64,000 bases of DNA from DATEDA01 sp963827595 (GCA_963827595.1 CAWHBT010000009.1:6556-70555); one strand, 5' to 3'. Numbered from the stretch's first letter, positions 8,100 to 17,365 are shown. Made by a program: numbers and translations. Notes: generated by a model from the letters alone, not told the origin.

Positions 8100-10069
8100 T
8101 CAGATCGCCTGCTTCAGCTGCTCCAGGATCCCGGGGTTCTCGAGCGTGGAGACGTCCTGCTTGATCTCCTCGCCCTTGGCGATCGAGCGCAGCAGCCGCC
8201 GCATGATCTTGCCGGAGCGCGTCTTCGGGAGGTTGTCGCCGAAGCGGATGTCCCGCGGCTTGGCGATCGCGCCGATCTCCTTCCCGACCCAGTCGCGCAG
8301 CTCCGCGGCCATCTTCTTCGCCTCCTCGCCGGTCGGGCGCGGCCCTTTGGTCACCACGAACGCGACGATCGCCTCGCCGGTGAGCTCGTCGGGACGGCCG
8401 ACGACCGCGGCTTCCGCGACCAGCTTGTTCGCCACCAGCGCCGACTCGACCTCCATCGTGCCGAGGCGGTGCCCGGACACGTTCAGCACGTCGTCGATCC
8501 GGCCGACGATGCGGAAGTACCCCTCCTTGTCGAGGCTCGCGCCGTCGCCCGCGAGGTAGTACTTGCCCTTGAAGTCCTCGGGGTAGTAGCTCTTCTTGTA
8601 GCGCTCGGGGTCGCCCCAGATGGTGCGGATCATCCCCGGCCACGGCCGTTTGATGACGAGGATGCCGCCCTTTCCCCTGCCGACGGGGTGACCGGTCTCG
8701 TCGACCACGTCCGCCATGATCCCCGGCAGCGGGAACGTCGCGGAGCCGGGCTTGGTCGGCGTCACGCCGGGGAGCGGCGTGATCATGTGGCCGCCGGTCT
8801 CGGTCTGCCACCACGTGTCGACGATCGGGCAGCGGGCGTTGCCGACCGTCGTGTGGTACCACATCCACGCCTCCGGGTTGATCGGCTCGCCCACGGTGCC
8901 GAGAATGCGCAGGGACGCCAGGTTGTACTTCTTGGGCAGATCGCCCCCGGCCTTGATGAGCGAGCGGATCGCGGTCGGCGCGGTGTAGAACACGCTCACC
9001 TTGTGGTCCTGGATGATCTTCCAGAATCGCCCGGCGTCGGGGTAGGTCGGAACGCCCTCGAACATCACTTCGGTCGCGCCCACCGCGAGCGGCCCGTAGG
9101 TGATGTAGGTGTGTCCGGTGACCCAGCCGACGTCCGCGGTGCACCAGAAGACGTCGGTCGGCTTGTGGTCGAACACCCACTTCATCGTGAGGATCGCCTG
9201 CAGGAGGTAGCCGCCGGTCGAGTGCTGCACGCCCTTCGGCTTCCCGGTCGAGCCGGACGTGTACAGGATGAAGAGCGGATGCTCCGCGTTCACCCAGGTC
9301 GGCTCGCAGGTGTCGGATTGCCCCTCGATCACCTCGTGCCACCACTTGTCGCGCGGCGACTGCATGTTGACCGCGGTGCCGGTGCGCTTGTAGACGATGA
9401 CGTTTCGCACCTTCTCGCAGCCGCCCATCGCGAACGCCTCGTCCACCGCGGGCTTGAGCGGGATCTCGCGGCCGCCGCGGAACTGCCCGTCGGCGGTGAT
9501 GACCTCGGTGGCGCCGGCGTCGATGATCCGCTCCTGCAGGCTCTTCGCGGAGAACCCGCCGAAGACGACCGAGTGCGTGGCCCCGATCCGCGCGCACGCC
9601 TGCATCGCGACGACCACCTGGATCGACATCGGCATGTAGATGAGCACGCGGTCGCCCTGCTTGATGCCGTGGGCCTTCAGCGCGTTCGCGAGCCTGCAGA
9701 CCTGCGTGGTAGAGCTGCTTGTAGGTGATCTTCGTCACCTTGCCGTCGTCGGCCTCGAAGATGATCGCGACCTTGTCGGCCTGGCGTCTTGAGGTGGCGG
9801 TCGAGGCAGTTGTAGGACGCGTTCAGCTCGCCGTCGTGGAACCACCTGAAGAACGGGGCGTTGGTCTCGTCGAGGACCTTCGTGAACGGCTTCGACCAGA
9901 GGACGTGCTCCCGGGCGAGCCGGCCCCAGAAGCCCTCGAAGTCGCGCTCGGCCTCGTCGCATAGCGCCCGGTAGGCGGCCATGCCGGACACGTTCGCCTG
10001 CGTCACGAACTCGGGCGAGGGCGCGAAGACCCGGTCCTCCTGCAACACCGACTCGATGGTTGCGGCCAT
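8100..10069 (-). CDS. acs: Acetyl-CoA synthetase, two frameshifts
   Basis: Makes acetyl-CoA from acetate, ATP and CoA. The N-terminus (WGRLAREHVLWSKPFTKVLD, then ELNASYNCLDRHLK) starts at an ATG at 10069 with AAAGGAGG eleven bases upstream. The frame shifts near 9785 (extra base after the HLKT codons) and again near 9705. From there to 8100 it is intact: YTSGSTGKPKG P-loop, WWQTETGG, and PKTRSGKIMRR with the lysine normally controlled by acetylation. Corrected length is about 655 residues, normal for Acs. Every conserved block is present, so I treat the shifts as sequence errors rather than gene loss. It heads the strand leading to the symporter-kinase cluster, a likely sensor of its substrate. 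Together with prpE (18.7 kb) and the ligase at 11.5 kb it makes three adenylating CoA ligases in the window. Confidence 0.9.
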
Positions 10070-10230
10070 GGCGCGAAAGCCTCCTTTGAGCTGCTAACGG
10101 GTGTGCGTCAGCGCGGGTCTGATTGTTCGGCCGGGCGCTTACGCACGCCTTACGGCCCCCGCGGGGTGACCAATGACAGCACCCGGGGCCCGGGTTGTAA
10201 AGGCGCCCCGGGGCGACGTCGCCCGACGCG

Positions 10231-10259
10231 TTGACCGACCCCCCGCCCGGTGCTAGCGT
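10231..10259 (+). promoter_or_regulatory. Candidate promoter for the CitE-like/CoA-ligase operon
   Basis: TTGACC at 10231-10236 is followed after 17 bases by TAGCGT (10254-10259) preceded by TGC, an extended -10 pattern. It lies about 70 bases before the CitE-like ATG, in the 258-base divergent region between acs and that gene. A CATAAT at 10281-10286 is an alternative -10 but lacks a good -35. Confidence 0.35.
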
Positions 10260-10327
10260 GCAAGGGATTGTGCACTGCGGCATAATCCGCCCCGGCGCCG
10301 GGCCGTGCGCCGACGAGGGAGGAACCG

Positions 10328-11491
10328 ATGAACCAGCTCCGCGACCCCATGCTGAGGGCCTCCTCGGCGAGCGGTCCCGACGACTTCGGCCAGCTCGTGC
10401 GCTCGACGATCCTGTCCGACTTCTGGCCCGGGATCCAGCTCTATTACCCGCCGGTCAAGTACGCCCCCGCGCTCGGCATCTACGAGGATCTCGAGGCGGC
10501 CGCGCAGCGCTTCCGCAAGCACGCCCACGGCACCAGCGCGCACACGCTGATCTTCGACCTGGAGGACGGCTGTCGCCAGAAGGCGATGAGCCGCGAGCTG
10601 CTCCAGCGCGAGCTGCCCGGCCTGCCGCGGCCGCGGGCGCTGCAGGTCGCGCTGCGCGTCAACCCGTTCCGCACCGACGAGTACGAGAAGGACCTGCAGC
10701 TCATCCGCGACATGTCCGACTTCGTCGACGTCGTGATGCTCGCGAAGGCCGGGGAGGCGTACGGCGCGGCGGAGATCCGCGATCTCTCCGCGCTGCTCGC
10801 CGGCTTCAACCACCGGATGACGATCCAGCCGATCATCGAGCACCCGAAGTCGCTGAAGATGGCCCCGGAGATCATGCAGTACGCGACCGTGCGGCACGTC
10901 GTGTTCGGCATCCACGACTTCTCCAAGGCGATGGGCATCCAGATCACGCCCGAGCGCTGGACCGAGGAGCTGCGGTTCTTCCTGAACCAGGTCATGTTCG
11001 AGGCCCGGATCGCCGGCAAGGGCGTGATCGGCGGCGTGGAGACCCTGATCGGCCAGGCGGCGATGCCGGAGAAGTGCGTGGAAAGCCACGACGTGCGGCG
11101 CTGGCTCGACCTGCACGGCGACCACGAGTCGCGCATCGTCTACCAGCACGCCTGCGAGGAGGCGTCGATGGGGCTCACCGGCAAGCAGGTGATCCATCCC
11201 GGCCACATCCACCTCTGCAAGGTGGCCTATACCCCTTCGCCTTCCGACATCGCGCGCAAGAGCGCGATCCTCAAGGCGGCGATCGACGCCGACGCGCTGC
11301 TCGGCGGGGCGATCAAGTTCGACGGCGAGATGCTCGATCCGCCGATGTTCGGCAAGGCGCTGCAGACGCTGCTTCGCGCCCACGCCCTCCACGCGCTGGC
11401 GGACGACAACACCGAGTTCGCGCTCCAGGTCGTGCAGAAGCTCCCGGCCCAGGTCGTCCGGGAGAATTGGCCGTATGGGGTGATCCTGTAG
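10328..11491 (+). CDS. HpcH/HpaI aldolase / citrate-lyase-beta (CitE) family enzyme
   Basis: A 387-residue CitE-like TIM barrel, longer than the usual ~290. Visible family features are the acidic metal motif LIFDLEDGC, the arginine strand ALRVNPFR, the QPIIEHPKS strand, FGIHDFSKAMG and the C-terminal TGKQVIHPGHI. GGGAGG sits six bases before the ATG. Such enzymes cleave or form C-C bonds of 3-hydroxyacyl-CoA thioesters (malyl-, methylmalyl- or citramalyl-CoA), but the exact substrate cannot be read from sequence. A CoA ligase follows 22 bases downstream, suggesting that an acid is activated and then cleaved. It is one of three CitE-family paralogues in the window (also 34.8 and 36.8 kb) and the most divergent by length. 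Confidence 0.82.
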   Translation: MNQLRDPMLRASSASGPDDFGQLVRSTILSDFWPGIQLYYPPVKYAPALGIYEDLEAAAQRFRKHAHGTSAHTLIFDLEDGCRQKAMSRELLQRELPGLPRPRALQVALRVNPFRTDEYEKDLQLIRDMSDFVDVVMLAKAGEAYGAAEIRDLSALLAGFNHRMTIQPIIEHPKSLKMAPEIMQYATVRHVVFGIHDFSKAMGIQITPERWTEELRFFLNQVMFEARIAGKGVIGGVETLIGQAAMPEKCVESHDVRRWLDLHGDHESRIVYQHACEEASMGLTGKQVIHPGHIHLCKVAYTPSPSDIARKSAILKAAIDADALLGGAIKFDGEMLDPPMFGKALQTLLRAHALHALADDNTEFALQVVQKLPAQVVRENWPYGVIL

Positions 11492-11513
11492 CACGCCGCT
11501 GGGGTTAGTCCCG

Positions 11514-13142
11514 ATGCCGGCGTTCGCCCCGTTCCCGCCCTGGCGCTGGGAAGTTCCGGAGCGCTTCAACATCGGGACCGCCTGCCTCGACCGCCATCTG
11601 GGCACGCCCACCGCGAACCGCGTGGCCATGGTCGTCGAGGACGATGTCCTCGGCACGACGCAAGCGACCTACGCGCAGCTGGCGGATCGCACGAACCGGT
11701 TCGCGGAGTGCCTGCGCAACCTCGGGGTCGGGCCGGGCGAGCGAGTGCTCATCCGGCTGCCGAACTCGCTCGACTATCCGACCGCCTTCCTCGGCGCGAT
11801 GAAGCGCGGTGCGATCGGCGTCCCGACCTCGACCCTCCTGACCGCCGAAGAGGTCCTCTACCTCGCGCGGGACTCCGGCGCGCGCGTGATCGTGATCGAC
11901 AAGGCCGTCTGGGGGAGCTTCGGCCCCCGGCTCGCGGAGAGCCCGGCTCTCAAGATCGCGCTGCTCGCCGGTGCCGGGCCGGTGACGCGCCTGGCCGGCC
12001 TGGAGGTGCTCGACCTGGACGGCGCGCTGGCGGCGGTGACGGACTGCGCCCCGCCCCACGCGACGCGGCCGGACGATCCGGCGTACCTGGTCTATACCTC
12101 CGGCACGACTGGCTATCCGAAGGGCGTCCTCCACGGGCACCGCTCGCTGCTCGGCCGCCAGCCCGCCGGCGAATACTGGTTCGATCTCGATCCGGCCGGC
12201 GACCGGATCCTCCACTCGGGCAAGTTCAACTGGACCTACGTGCTCGGCTCGGCGATGATGGACCCGCTGTACCGCGGCCACACGGTCATCGCCTACGAGG
12301 GCCGGAACGACGCGGCCACCTGGCCGCGGCTCATCGCCAAGCACGCCGCCACCATCTTCATCGGCGTCCCCACGGTCTACCGCCAGGTCGTCCAGAAGAC
12401 CGCGGTCACGCACCGGGACGTGCCGACGCTGCGCCACTGCATGAGCGCCGGCGAGCATCTGTCCGACGAGGTGCTCGAGCGCTGGCGCGAGCGGTTCGGC
12501 ATGGACATCTACGAGGCGGTTGGGATGAGCGAGTTCTCCTACTACCTCTCGCAGAGCAAGCATCGCCCGATCCGCCCGGGCTCGGCCGGATTCCCCCAGC
12601 CCGGCCATGACGTCAAGCTCCTCGACCCGGACACCCTGCGGGCGGTGCCGCCCGGCGAGGAAGGCATGATCTGTGTGCCGGACGGCGACCTCGGTCTCTT
12701 CATCGAGTACTGGAATCTGCCGGAGGAGACGGCTAAGCTCCGCCACCATGGCTGGTTCTTCACCGGCGACTACGCGCGCTACGACGATGACGGGTACATC
12801 TGGTTCCTCGGCCGGCGGGACGACATCATCAAGAGCTTCGGCTACCGCGTCTCGCCGTACGAGGTCGAGCGCGTGCTGAAGTCCCACCCGGCGGTCGCCG
12901 ACTGCGCCTGCGTCGGCGAGGCGCTCGAGCGCGACAAGCGGCTGGTCGTCGCCTACGTGATCCCGCAGCCCGGCAGCCGGGTGAGCCCCGACGAGCTGCT
13001 CGCTTTCGGGCGCGATCACCTGGCGAGCTACAAGGCCCCGAAAGTCGTCTATCTCGCGCGCGACTTCCCGCGCACCAAGAACGGGAAGATCCTGCGGCGC
13101 GAGATCACGCCGGACCTGGCGGTGGCGCGCTCGGCCGCATGA
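11514..13142 (+). CDS. AMP-dependent acyl/aryl-CoA ligase (benzoate-CoA-ligase-like)
   Basis: A 542-residue ANL-superfamily enzyme. The ATP P-loop is YTSGTTGYPKGVLHGH, the adenylate contacts are in YEAVGMSEFS and FTGDYARYDDDGY, the hinge is GRRDDIIKSFGYR, and the catalytic lysine is in RTKNGKILRREI. The layout and the GKFNWTYVLG segment resemble benzoate-CoA ligases and medium-chain acyl-CoA synthetases more than Acs. It follows the CitE-like gene by 22 bases, and its stop overlaps the next start as ATGA. The carboxylate substrate is not determined; an aromatic or branched short acid is plausible given the catabolic genes elsewhere in the window. Confidence 0.85.
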   Translation: MPAFAPFPPWRWEVPERFNIGTACLDRHLGTPTANRVAMVVEDDVLGTTQATYAQLADRTNRFAECLRNLGVGPGERVLIRLPNSLDYPTAFLGAMKRGAIGVPTSTLLTAEEVLYLARDSGARVIVIDKAVWGSFGPRLAESPALKIALLAGAGPVTRLAGLEVLDLDGALAAVTDCAPPHATRPDDPAYLVYTSGTTGYPKGVLHGHRSLLGRQPAGEYWFDLDPAGDRILHSGKFNWTYVLGSAMMDPLYRGHTVIAYEGRNDAATWPRLIAKHAATIFIGVPTVYRQVVQKTAVTHRDVPTLRHCMSAGEHLSDEVLERWRERFGMDIYEAVGMSEFSYYLSQSKHRPIRPGSAGFPQPGHDVKLLDPDTLRAVPPGEEGMICVPDGDLGLFIEYWNLPEETAKLRHHGWFFTGDYARYDDDGYIWFLGRRDDIIKSFGYRVSPYEVERVLKSHPAVADCACVGEALERDKRLVVAYVIPQPGSRVSPDELLAFGRDHLASYKAPKVVYLARDFPRTKNGKILRREITPDLAVARSAA

Positions 13143-13633
13143 AGGTCCGCGCGGCCTGGGTCGCCGCCGCGATCGGGCTCGCCGCGGCGGCGCCCGCGCC
13201 CGCGGAGTGGACGGTGGTCTTCTCCGCGAGCGACTACTTCATCGAGTTCGACCCGGCAGCGGTGCGCGTGCAGGGCCCGTACGCGATGGCGTGGACCCGC
13301 ATGACGTTCACCGTGCCGCAGCACGTGCTCGAGACCGGCGTCAAGTACCAGTCGCAGCACCAGCTCCACGCGGTGGACTGTGCCACTTCCGCGTCGACCA
13401 TCGTCGGGGTCGTGCTCTATTCCGGGGCGCTCGGGCGCGGTGAGGCGATCGAGCGGCAAAACCGTCCGCGCGCCGAATGGCAGCCGAAGCCGGTGCAGTC
13501 CGGCTCGCTCGGCGACGTCACCGTGCAGCGCACGTGCGCGGAGCTCGCGCGGCGTGCCGCGCCGGCCGCCGCCGACGCCGGGAAGCGCGGTGATAAAATC
13601 CCGCCGCCTCGCTCCGACCCCCAGCAAAAATGA
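13139..13633 (+). CDS. Secreted surface-adhesin-E-like protein
   Basis: A 164-residue protein with a clear Sec signal peptide (hydrophobic residues about 5-20, cut after APA near residue 22). The mature part has the pattern of the surface-adhesin E family: an N-terminal tryptophan strand (EWTVVFSASDYFIEFDP), AMAWTRMTF, and two cysteines (HAVDC and QRTCA) that could pair. It starts inside the previous gene's stop (ATGA), so translation is coupled to the CoA ligase even though the functions look unrelated. The family occurs as periplasmic proteins in many betaproteobacteria, mostly without known function, so no adhesion role should be assumed. Confidence 0.65.
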   Translation: MKVRAAWVAAAIGLAAAAPAPAEWTVVFSASDYFIEFDPAAVRVQGPYAMAWTRMTFTVPQHVLETGVKYQSQHQLHAVDCATSASTIVGVVLYSGALGRGEAIERQNRPRAEWQPKPVQSGSLGDVTVQRTCAELARRAAPAAADAGKRGDKIPPPRSDPQQK

Positions 13634-13673
13634 CCCCAACACCGATCCAGTACCACGAGGAGAGCCGCGCCTA

Positions 13674-14639
13674 GTGCGGAAGGTCTCCAACCGGCGGCGC
13701 GTCCTGGTGACCGGCGGTGCCGGCTTCCTCGGCTCGCACCTTTGCGAGCGGCTGCTCGCGCGCGGCGACGACGTCCTGTGCGTCGACAACCTCTACTCCG
13801 GCACCAAAGACAACATCGCGCAGCTGCTCGGGAACCCGCACTTCGAGCTGCAGCGGCACGACGTCACGTTTCCCCTCTACGTCGAGGTCGACGAGATCTA
13901 CAACCTCGCCTGCCCCGCCTCGCCCGTGCACTACCAGTTCGACCCGGTGCAGACGACGAAGACGAGCGTCCACGGCGCGATCAACGTGCTGGGCCTCGCC
14001 AAGCGGGTGAAGGCGCGGATCTTCCAGGCCTCGACGAGCGAGGTCTACGGCGATCCCAAGGTCCATCCCCAGCCGGAGGAGTACTGGGGTCACGTCAACC
14101 CGATCGGCCGGCGCGCCTGCTACGACGAGGGGAAGCGGTGCGCCGAGACGCTGTTCTTCGACTACCACCGCGTGCACGGCCTCGAGATCAAGGTCGCGCG
14201 CATCTTCAACACCTACGGCCCCCGCATGCACCAGAACGACGGGCGGGTGGTGTCGAATTTCATCGTCCAGGCGCTCAAGGGCGAGCCGATCACGGTGTAC
14301 GGCGACGGCAGCCAGACCCGCTCGTTCTGCTACGTCGACGACCTGATCGAAGCGTTCATCCGCTTCATGGACACGCCGGCGGAGCACACCGGGCCGCTCA
14401 ACCTCGGCAATCCGAACGAGTTCACGATCCTGGAGCTCGCCAAGCACGTCATCGCGCTGACCGGCTCGCGCTCGCGGATCGTCTTCGAGGCGCTCCCCGG
14501 CGACGACCCCGTGCAGCGGCAGCCCGACATCGCGAAGGCGCGCGCGCTGCTCGGGTGGGAGCCCGGCATCCAGCTCGAGCAGGGGCTGCGGAAGACGATC
14601 GAGCACTTCCGCGCGCTCGGCATCGGCGCCCGCGCCTGA
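13674..14639 (+). CDS. uxs: UDP-glucuronate decarboxylase (UDP-xylose synthase)
   Basis: Converts UDP-glucuronate to UDP-xylose with bound NAD. This is an extended short-chain dehydrogenase of 321 residues: VTGGAGFLGSHLCERLL binds NAD, QASTSEVYGDP carries the catalytic Ser/Thr strand, YDEGKRCAETL is the YxxxK pair, and NTYGPRM plus GDGSQTRSFCYVDDL are family blocks. I chose GTG at 13674 because Rossmann residues begin seven codons later and a GAGGAG lies upstream. The frame has no upstream stop, so a longer form is formally possible. UDP-xylose feeds extracellular or capsular polysaccharide, but no glycosyltransferases are adjacent here. Confidence 0.9.
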   Translation: MRKVSNRRRVLVTGGAGFLGSHLCERLLARGDDVLCVDNLYSGTKDNIAQLLGNPHFELQRHDVTFPLYVEVDEIYNLACPASPVHYQFDPVQTTKTSVHGAINVLGLAKRVKARIFQASTSEVYGDPKVHPQPEEYWGHVNPIGRRACYDEGKRCAETLFFDYHRVHGLEIKVARIFNTYGPRMHQNDGRVVSNFIVQALKGEPITVYGDGSQTRSFCYVDDLIEAFIRFMDTPAEHTGPLNLGNPNEFTILELAKHVIALTGSRSRIVFEALPGDDPVQRQPDIAKARALLGWEPGIQLEQGLRKTIEHFRALGIGARA

Positions 14640-14652
14640 CCGCGCGCGGGCG

Positions 14653-15354
14653 TCAGCGCACGGGCGCGCCGTCCTCGAAGCGCTCGCCGGGGTCCTCCTC
14701 GCCGTAGGTCGACGGCGGATAGAACGCGCGGAAGTCCGCGTTCACCTTCTCGTACGGGAAGTCGGACCACATGCCGTGGTGCTTCACGTACTCCATGTGC
14801 CGGCGGTCGTGAGCGTCGTACTCCTGGTACAGCGCGTCCGCACGCCCGTCGAACTCGGTCGGACGCACGCCGAACCGGCGGCAAAGCTCGATGTTGAAGG
14901 CGGGCACCGCCTTCACCCACTGCCCGTCGACCCGCAGGGCCGCGTAGGCGTGGTCGATGAAGTGCGTCTTGCCGCCCATCCGCGCCTTCAGCTTCTCGGT
15001 GGTGAGATGGTTCACGACGTCCGAGAGACCGATCGCGGCCGGGATCCCGGCGGCGCGCGCGGCCGTCACGAGCAGGATGGCCTTGGTGATGCAGTAGCCG
15101 CGGCCGGCCGCGAGCACGTTGGTCGCGACGTACTCCTCCGGGGCGAGCCGTACCGCGAACGGATCGTAGCGCCAGCCGTCGCGCACCGCGTAGAAGAGCT
15201 TCACCGCCCGGTCGACGTCCGATCCCGTGCCCGCGGTGGTGGCGTGAGCGAAGCGGCGGATCGCCTCCGACTCGCAGTCGAGGAACCGCGTGCTCGCCAG
15301 GTACTCCGGCCCCGGCGCCGGCACTTCCGTCGGTGGCGTGTGAATCATCCGCAT
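14653..15354 (-). CDS. Transglutaminase-like cysteine protease-fold protein
   Basis: A 233-residue protein with the transglutaminase-like core. The nucleophile is the Cys in GRGYCITKAILL, the His is in HFIDHAYAALRVDGQW, and the acid/Asn position falls in KAVPAFNIELC. No signal peptide or membrane helix is seen, so it is probably cytoplasmic. Bacterial members often act as peptidases or amidases on unusual linkages; the substrate is unknown. It converges with uxs (14 bases between stops) and lies 23 bases after the SET-domain gene on the same strand, so the two may be co-transcribed. An in-frame ATG two codons in could also be the start. Confidence 0.75.
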   Translation of the reverse strand: MRMIHTPPTEVPAPGPEYLASTRFLDCESEAIRRFAHATTAGTGSDVDRAVKLFYAVRDGWRYDPFAVRLAPEEYVATNVLAAGRGYCITKAILLVTAARAAGIPAAIGLSDVVNHLTTEKLKARMGGKTHFIDHAYAALRVDGQWVKAVPAFNIELCRRFGVRPTEFDGRADALYQEYDAHDRRHMEYVKHHGMWSDFPYEKVNADFRAFYPPSTYGEEDPGERFEDGAPVR

Positions 15355-15377
15355 GCTCCGGGCGCCATCTTAGCCTG

Positions 15378-15902
15378 CTAGCGCTTCGCCCCGAGCAGCG
15401 TGCGGCGGCACCTGGCGGCGCCGCAGAAGCACGGCCAGCGGCGCTTCTCGCGCGGCGTGTGCCGCTCGTCGAGCGTGATGCCGTAGTCGTAGCCGAGCTC
15501 TTCGCCGGGCGCGATCGCGCGGATCGCTTCGATGAAGATCCGGCCGTCCTCGTCGACGGCTTCGCAGTTCGGATCGCAGGAGTGGTTGATCCACCGCGCG
15601 GCGTTCCCGCCCTGCCGGGCGTCGATCACCATGTCGTCGTCCAGCTCGAAGAGGAAGGTGTGCGTCGGCTCCCGTTCGTCCTCGGAATACAGGCGGTTCG
15701 CGCTTGCGTACGAGATGCGCCGGCCGGTGTACTCGATGATCCGCACGCCCTTCGCGATCGCCCGGGCCGCGAAGACGCCGCGCCCGTGGATCGTCGAGCG
15801 CCTGACGACGTAGAGGGATCCGCCATCCGGCGGCGGATGGCCGTTGAGCTTGCGTCCTGCGGTGGGGTGTCCGTTGACTTTCGGCGGGTTCCTGCGCGGC
15901 AT
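15378..15902 (-). CDS. SET-domain protein lysine methyltransferase with post-SET zinc motif
   Basis: A 174-residue protein that is almost entirely a SET domain. The AdoMet and catalytic motifs are IHGRGVFAARAIAKG, WINHSCDPNC (residues 105-113) and GEELGYDYG (to 141). A post-SET cysteine cluster CFCGAARC (C158, C160, C165) can bind zinc with C109. The N-terminal ~25 residues are basic and contain an imperfect repeat, KVNGHPTAGRKLNGHPPP. SET enzymes mostly modify histones in eukaryotes. Bacterial versions exist in chlamydiae, legionellae and betaproteobacteria, with nucleoid or ribosomal proteins as suggested targets. No target is visible here. It is upstream of the transglutaminase-like gene. 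Confidence 0.88.
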   Translation of the reverse strand: MPRRNPPKVNGHPTAGRKLNGHPPPDGGSLYVVRRSTIHGRGVFAARAIAKGVRIIEYTGRRISYASANRLYSEDEREPTHTFLFELDDDMVIDARQGGNAARWINHSCDPNCEAVDEDGRIFIEAIRAIAPGEELGYDYGITLDERHTPREKRRWPCFCGAARCRRTLLGAKR

Positions 15903-15967
15903 GCGATGGTCCGTGTTGCGGGCCGCGGGATTGTAGTCGATCGGATCGATCCTTTCGATGATGTCGC

Positions 15968-17365
15968 TCAGGACTTCGGCCCGACCATGTCGTCGGCGCG
16001 CACCCAGCGATCGAAGTCTTCGGCGGTGACGTGGCCCGACGCGAGCGCGGCGTCGCGCAGGGTCGCGCCGTCGCGGTGCGCCCGCTTCGCGATCTCCGCC
16101 GCGCGGTCGTAGCCGATGCGCGGCGCGAGCGCGGTGACGAGCATCAGCGACCGCTCCACGAGCTCGGCGATGCGCGCGCGGCTCGGCTCGATGCCCTGCG
16201 CGCAGTGCCGGTCGAAGCTCGCCGCGCCGTCGCCGAGCAGCCGGACGCTCTGCAGGAAGTCATGCGCGATCAGCGGCTTGTACACGTTCAGCTCGAAGTG
16301 GCCGTTGGCGCCGCCCCAGTTGACTGCGACGTCGTTCCCGAACACCTGCGCGCACGCCATCGTCAGCGCCTCGCACTGGGTCGGGTTGACCTTCCCGGGC
16401 ATGATCGAGCTCCCGGGCTCGTTCTCCGGGATCAGGAGCTCGCCGAGGCCGGAGCGCGGGCCCGAGGCCATCCAGCGGACGTCGTTCGCGATCTTCGTGA
16501 GCGACGCGGCGACCGTCTTGAGCGCACCATGGGCGTGCACGAGCGCGTCGTGGGCGGCGAGCGCTTCGAACTTGTTCGGGGCCGGAATGAATGGGAGCCC
16601 CGTCGCCCGCGCGAGCTCGGCGGCGACGCGCGCGCCGAACTCCGGCGGCGCGTTGAGCCCGGTCCCGACCGCGGTGCCGCCGACGGCGAGCTCGCAAAGA
16701 TGCGCCGCCGAGGCTTCGACGTGCGTGATCCCGTGCTCGAGCTGCGCGACATACCCCGAGAACTCCTGCCCCAGCGTGAGCGGCGTCGCGTCCTGCAGGT
16801 GCGTGCGGCCGATTTTGACGATCTCGGCAAACGCGGCGGCCTTGGCCGCGAGCGTGCCGCGCAGGGCGCGGAGCGCCGGCAGCAGGCGGTGCACCAGCGC
16901 CTCGACCGCGGCGACGTGCATCGCGGTCGGGATGATGTCGTTCGACGACTGGCTGCGATTGACGTCGTCGTTGGGGTGGACGAGCCGCTCCGGCCCGCGG
17001 TTGCCGCCGAGGAGCTCGGAGGCCCGGTTCGCGAGCACCTCGTTCATGTTCATGTTGGTCTGCGTGCCGGAGCCGGTCTGCCACACGACCAGCGGGAACT
17101 CCTCGTCGTGCCGACCGGCCAGCACCTCGTCGGCGGCGGCGATGATCGCCTCGGCCTTCGCCGGCTCGAGTGCGCCGAGTGCGAGGTTCACCGTCGCGCA
17201 CGCGCGCTTCACCAGCGCCAGCGCGCGCAGTAGCTCGAGCGGCATGCGCTCGCCGGAGATGCGGAAGAGCTCCAGGGACCGCTGGGTCTGCGCGCCCCAC
17301 AGGCGCGCCGCGGGCACCTCGATCTCGCCGAAGGTGTCGCGCTCGATGCGGAATCCGCCCGCCAT
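15968..17365 (-). CDS. fumC: Fumarate hydratase class II
   Basis: Iron-independent hydration of fumarate to malate in the TCA cycle. The 465-residue protein shows the superfamily signature GSSIMPGKVNPTQ, the substrate site SSNDIIPTAMH, the TGSGTQTNMNMNEV block and KIGRTHLQDATPLTLGQE. I chose the ATG at 17365, preceded by GGGGAG, over a TTG six codons upstream. It stands apart from the main TCA block at 20-34 kb but on the same strand, directly downstream of the lipoprotein array, with no strong terminator in between. Confidence 0.95.
   Translation of the reverse strand: MAGGFRIERDTFGEIEVPAARLWGAQTQRSLELFRISGERMPLELLRALALVKRACATVNLALGALEPAKAEAIIAAADEVLAGRHDEEFPLVVWQTGSGTQTNMNMNEVLANRASELLGGNRGPERLVHPNDDVNRSQSSNDIIPTAMHVAAVEALVHRLLPALRALRGTLAAKAAAFAEIVKIGRTHLQDATPLTLGQEFSGYVAQLEHGITHVEASAAHLCELAVGGTAVGTGLNAPPEFGARVAAELARATGLPFIPAPNKFEALAAHDALVHAHGALKTVAASLTKIANDVRWMASGPRSGLGELLIPENEPGSSIMPGKVNPTQCEALTMACAQVFGNDVAVNWGGANGHFELNVYKPLIAHDFLQSVRLLGDGAASFDRHCAQGIEPSRARIAELVERSLMLVTALAPRIGYDRAAEIAKRAHRDGATLRDAALASGHVTAEDFDRWVRADDMVGPKS

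Noticed and set aside
8100..10069. acs as a true pseudogene
   Set aside because: All catalytic blocks and ends are present. Two single-base changes restore a normal protein, and nearby genes show the same kind of indel.
13630..13674. 14-codon mini-ORF overlapping the end of the adhesin-E-like gene and the start of uxs
   Set aside because: It has neat overlaps on both sides and could be a leader peptide, but there is no ribosome-binding site of its own and no codon bias. Chance is likely.
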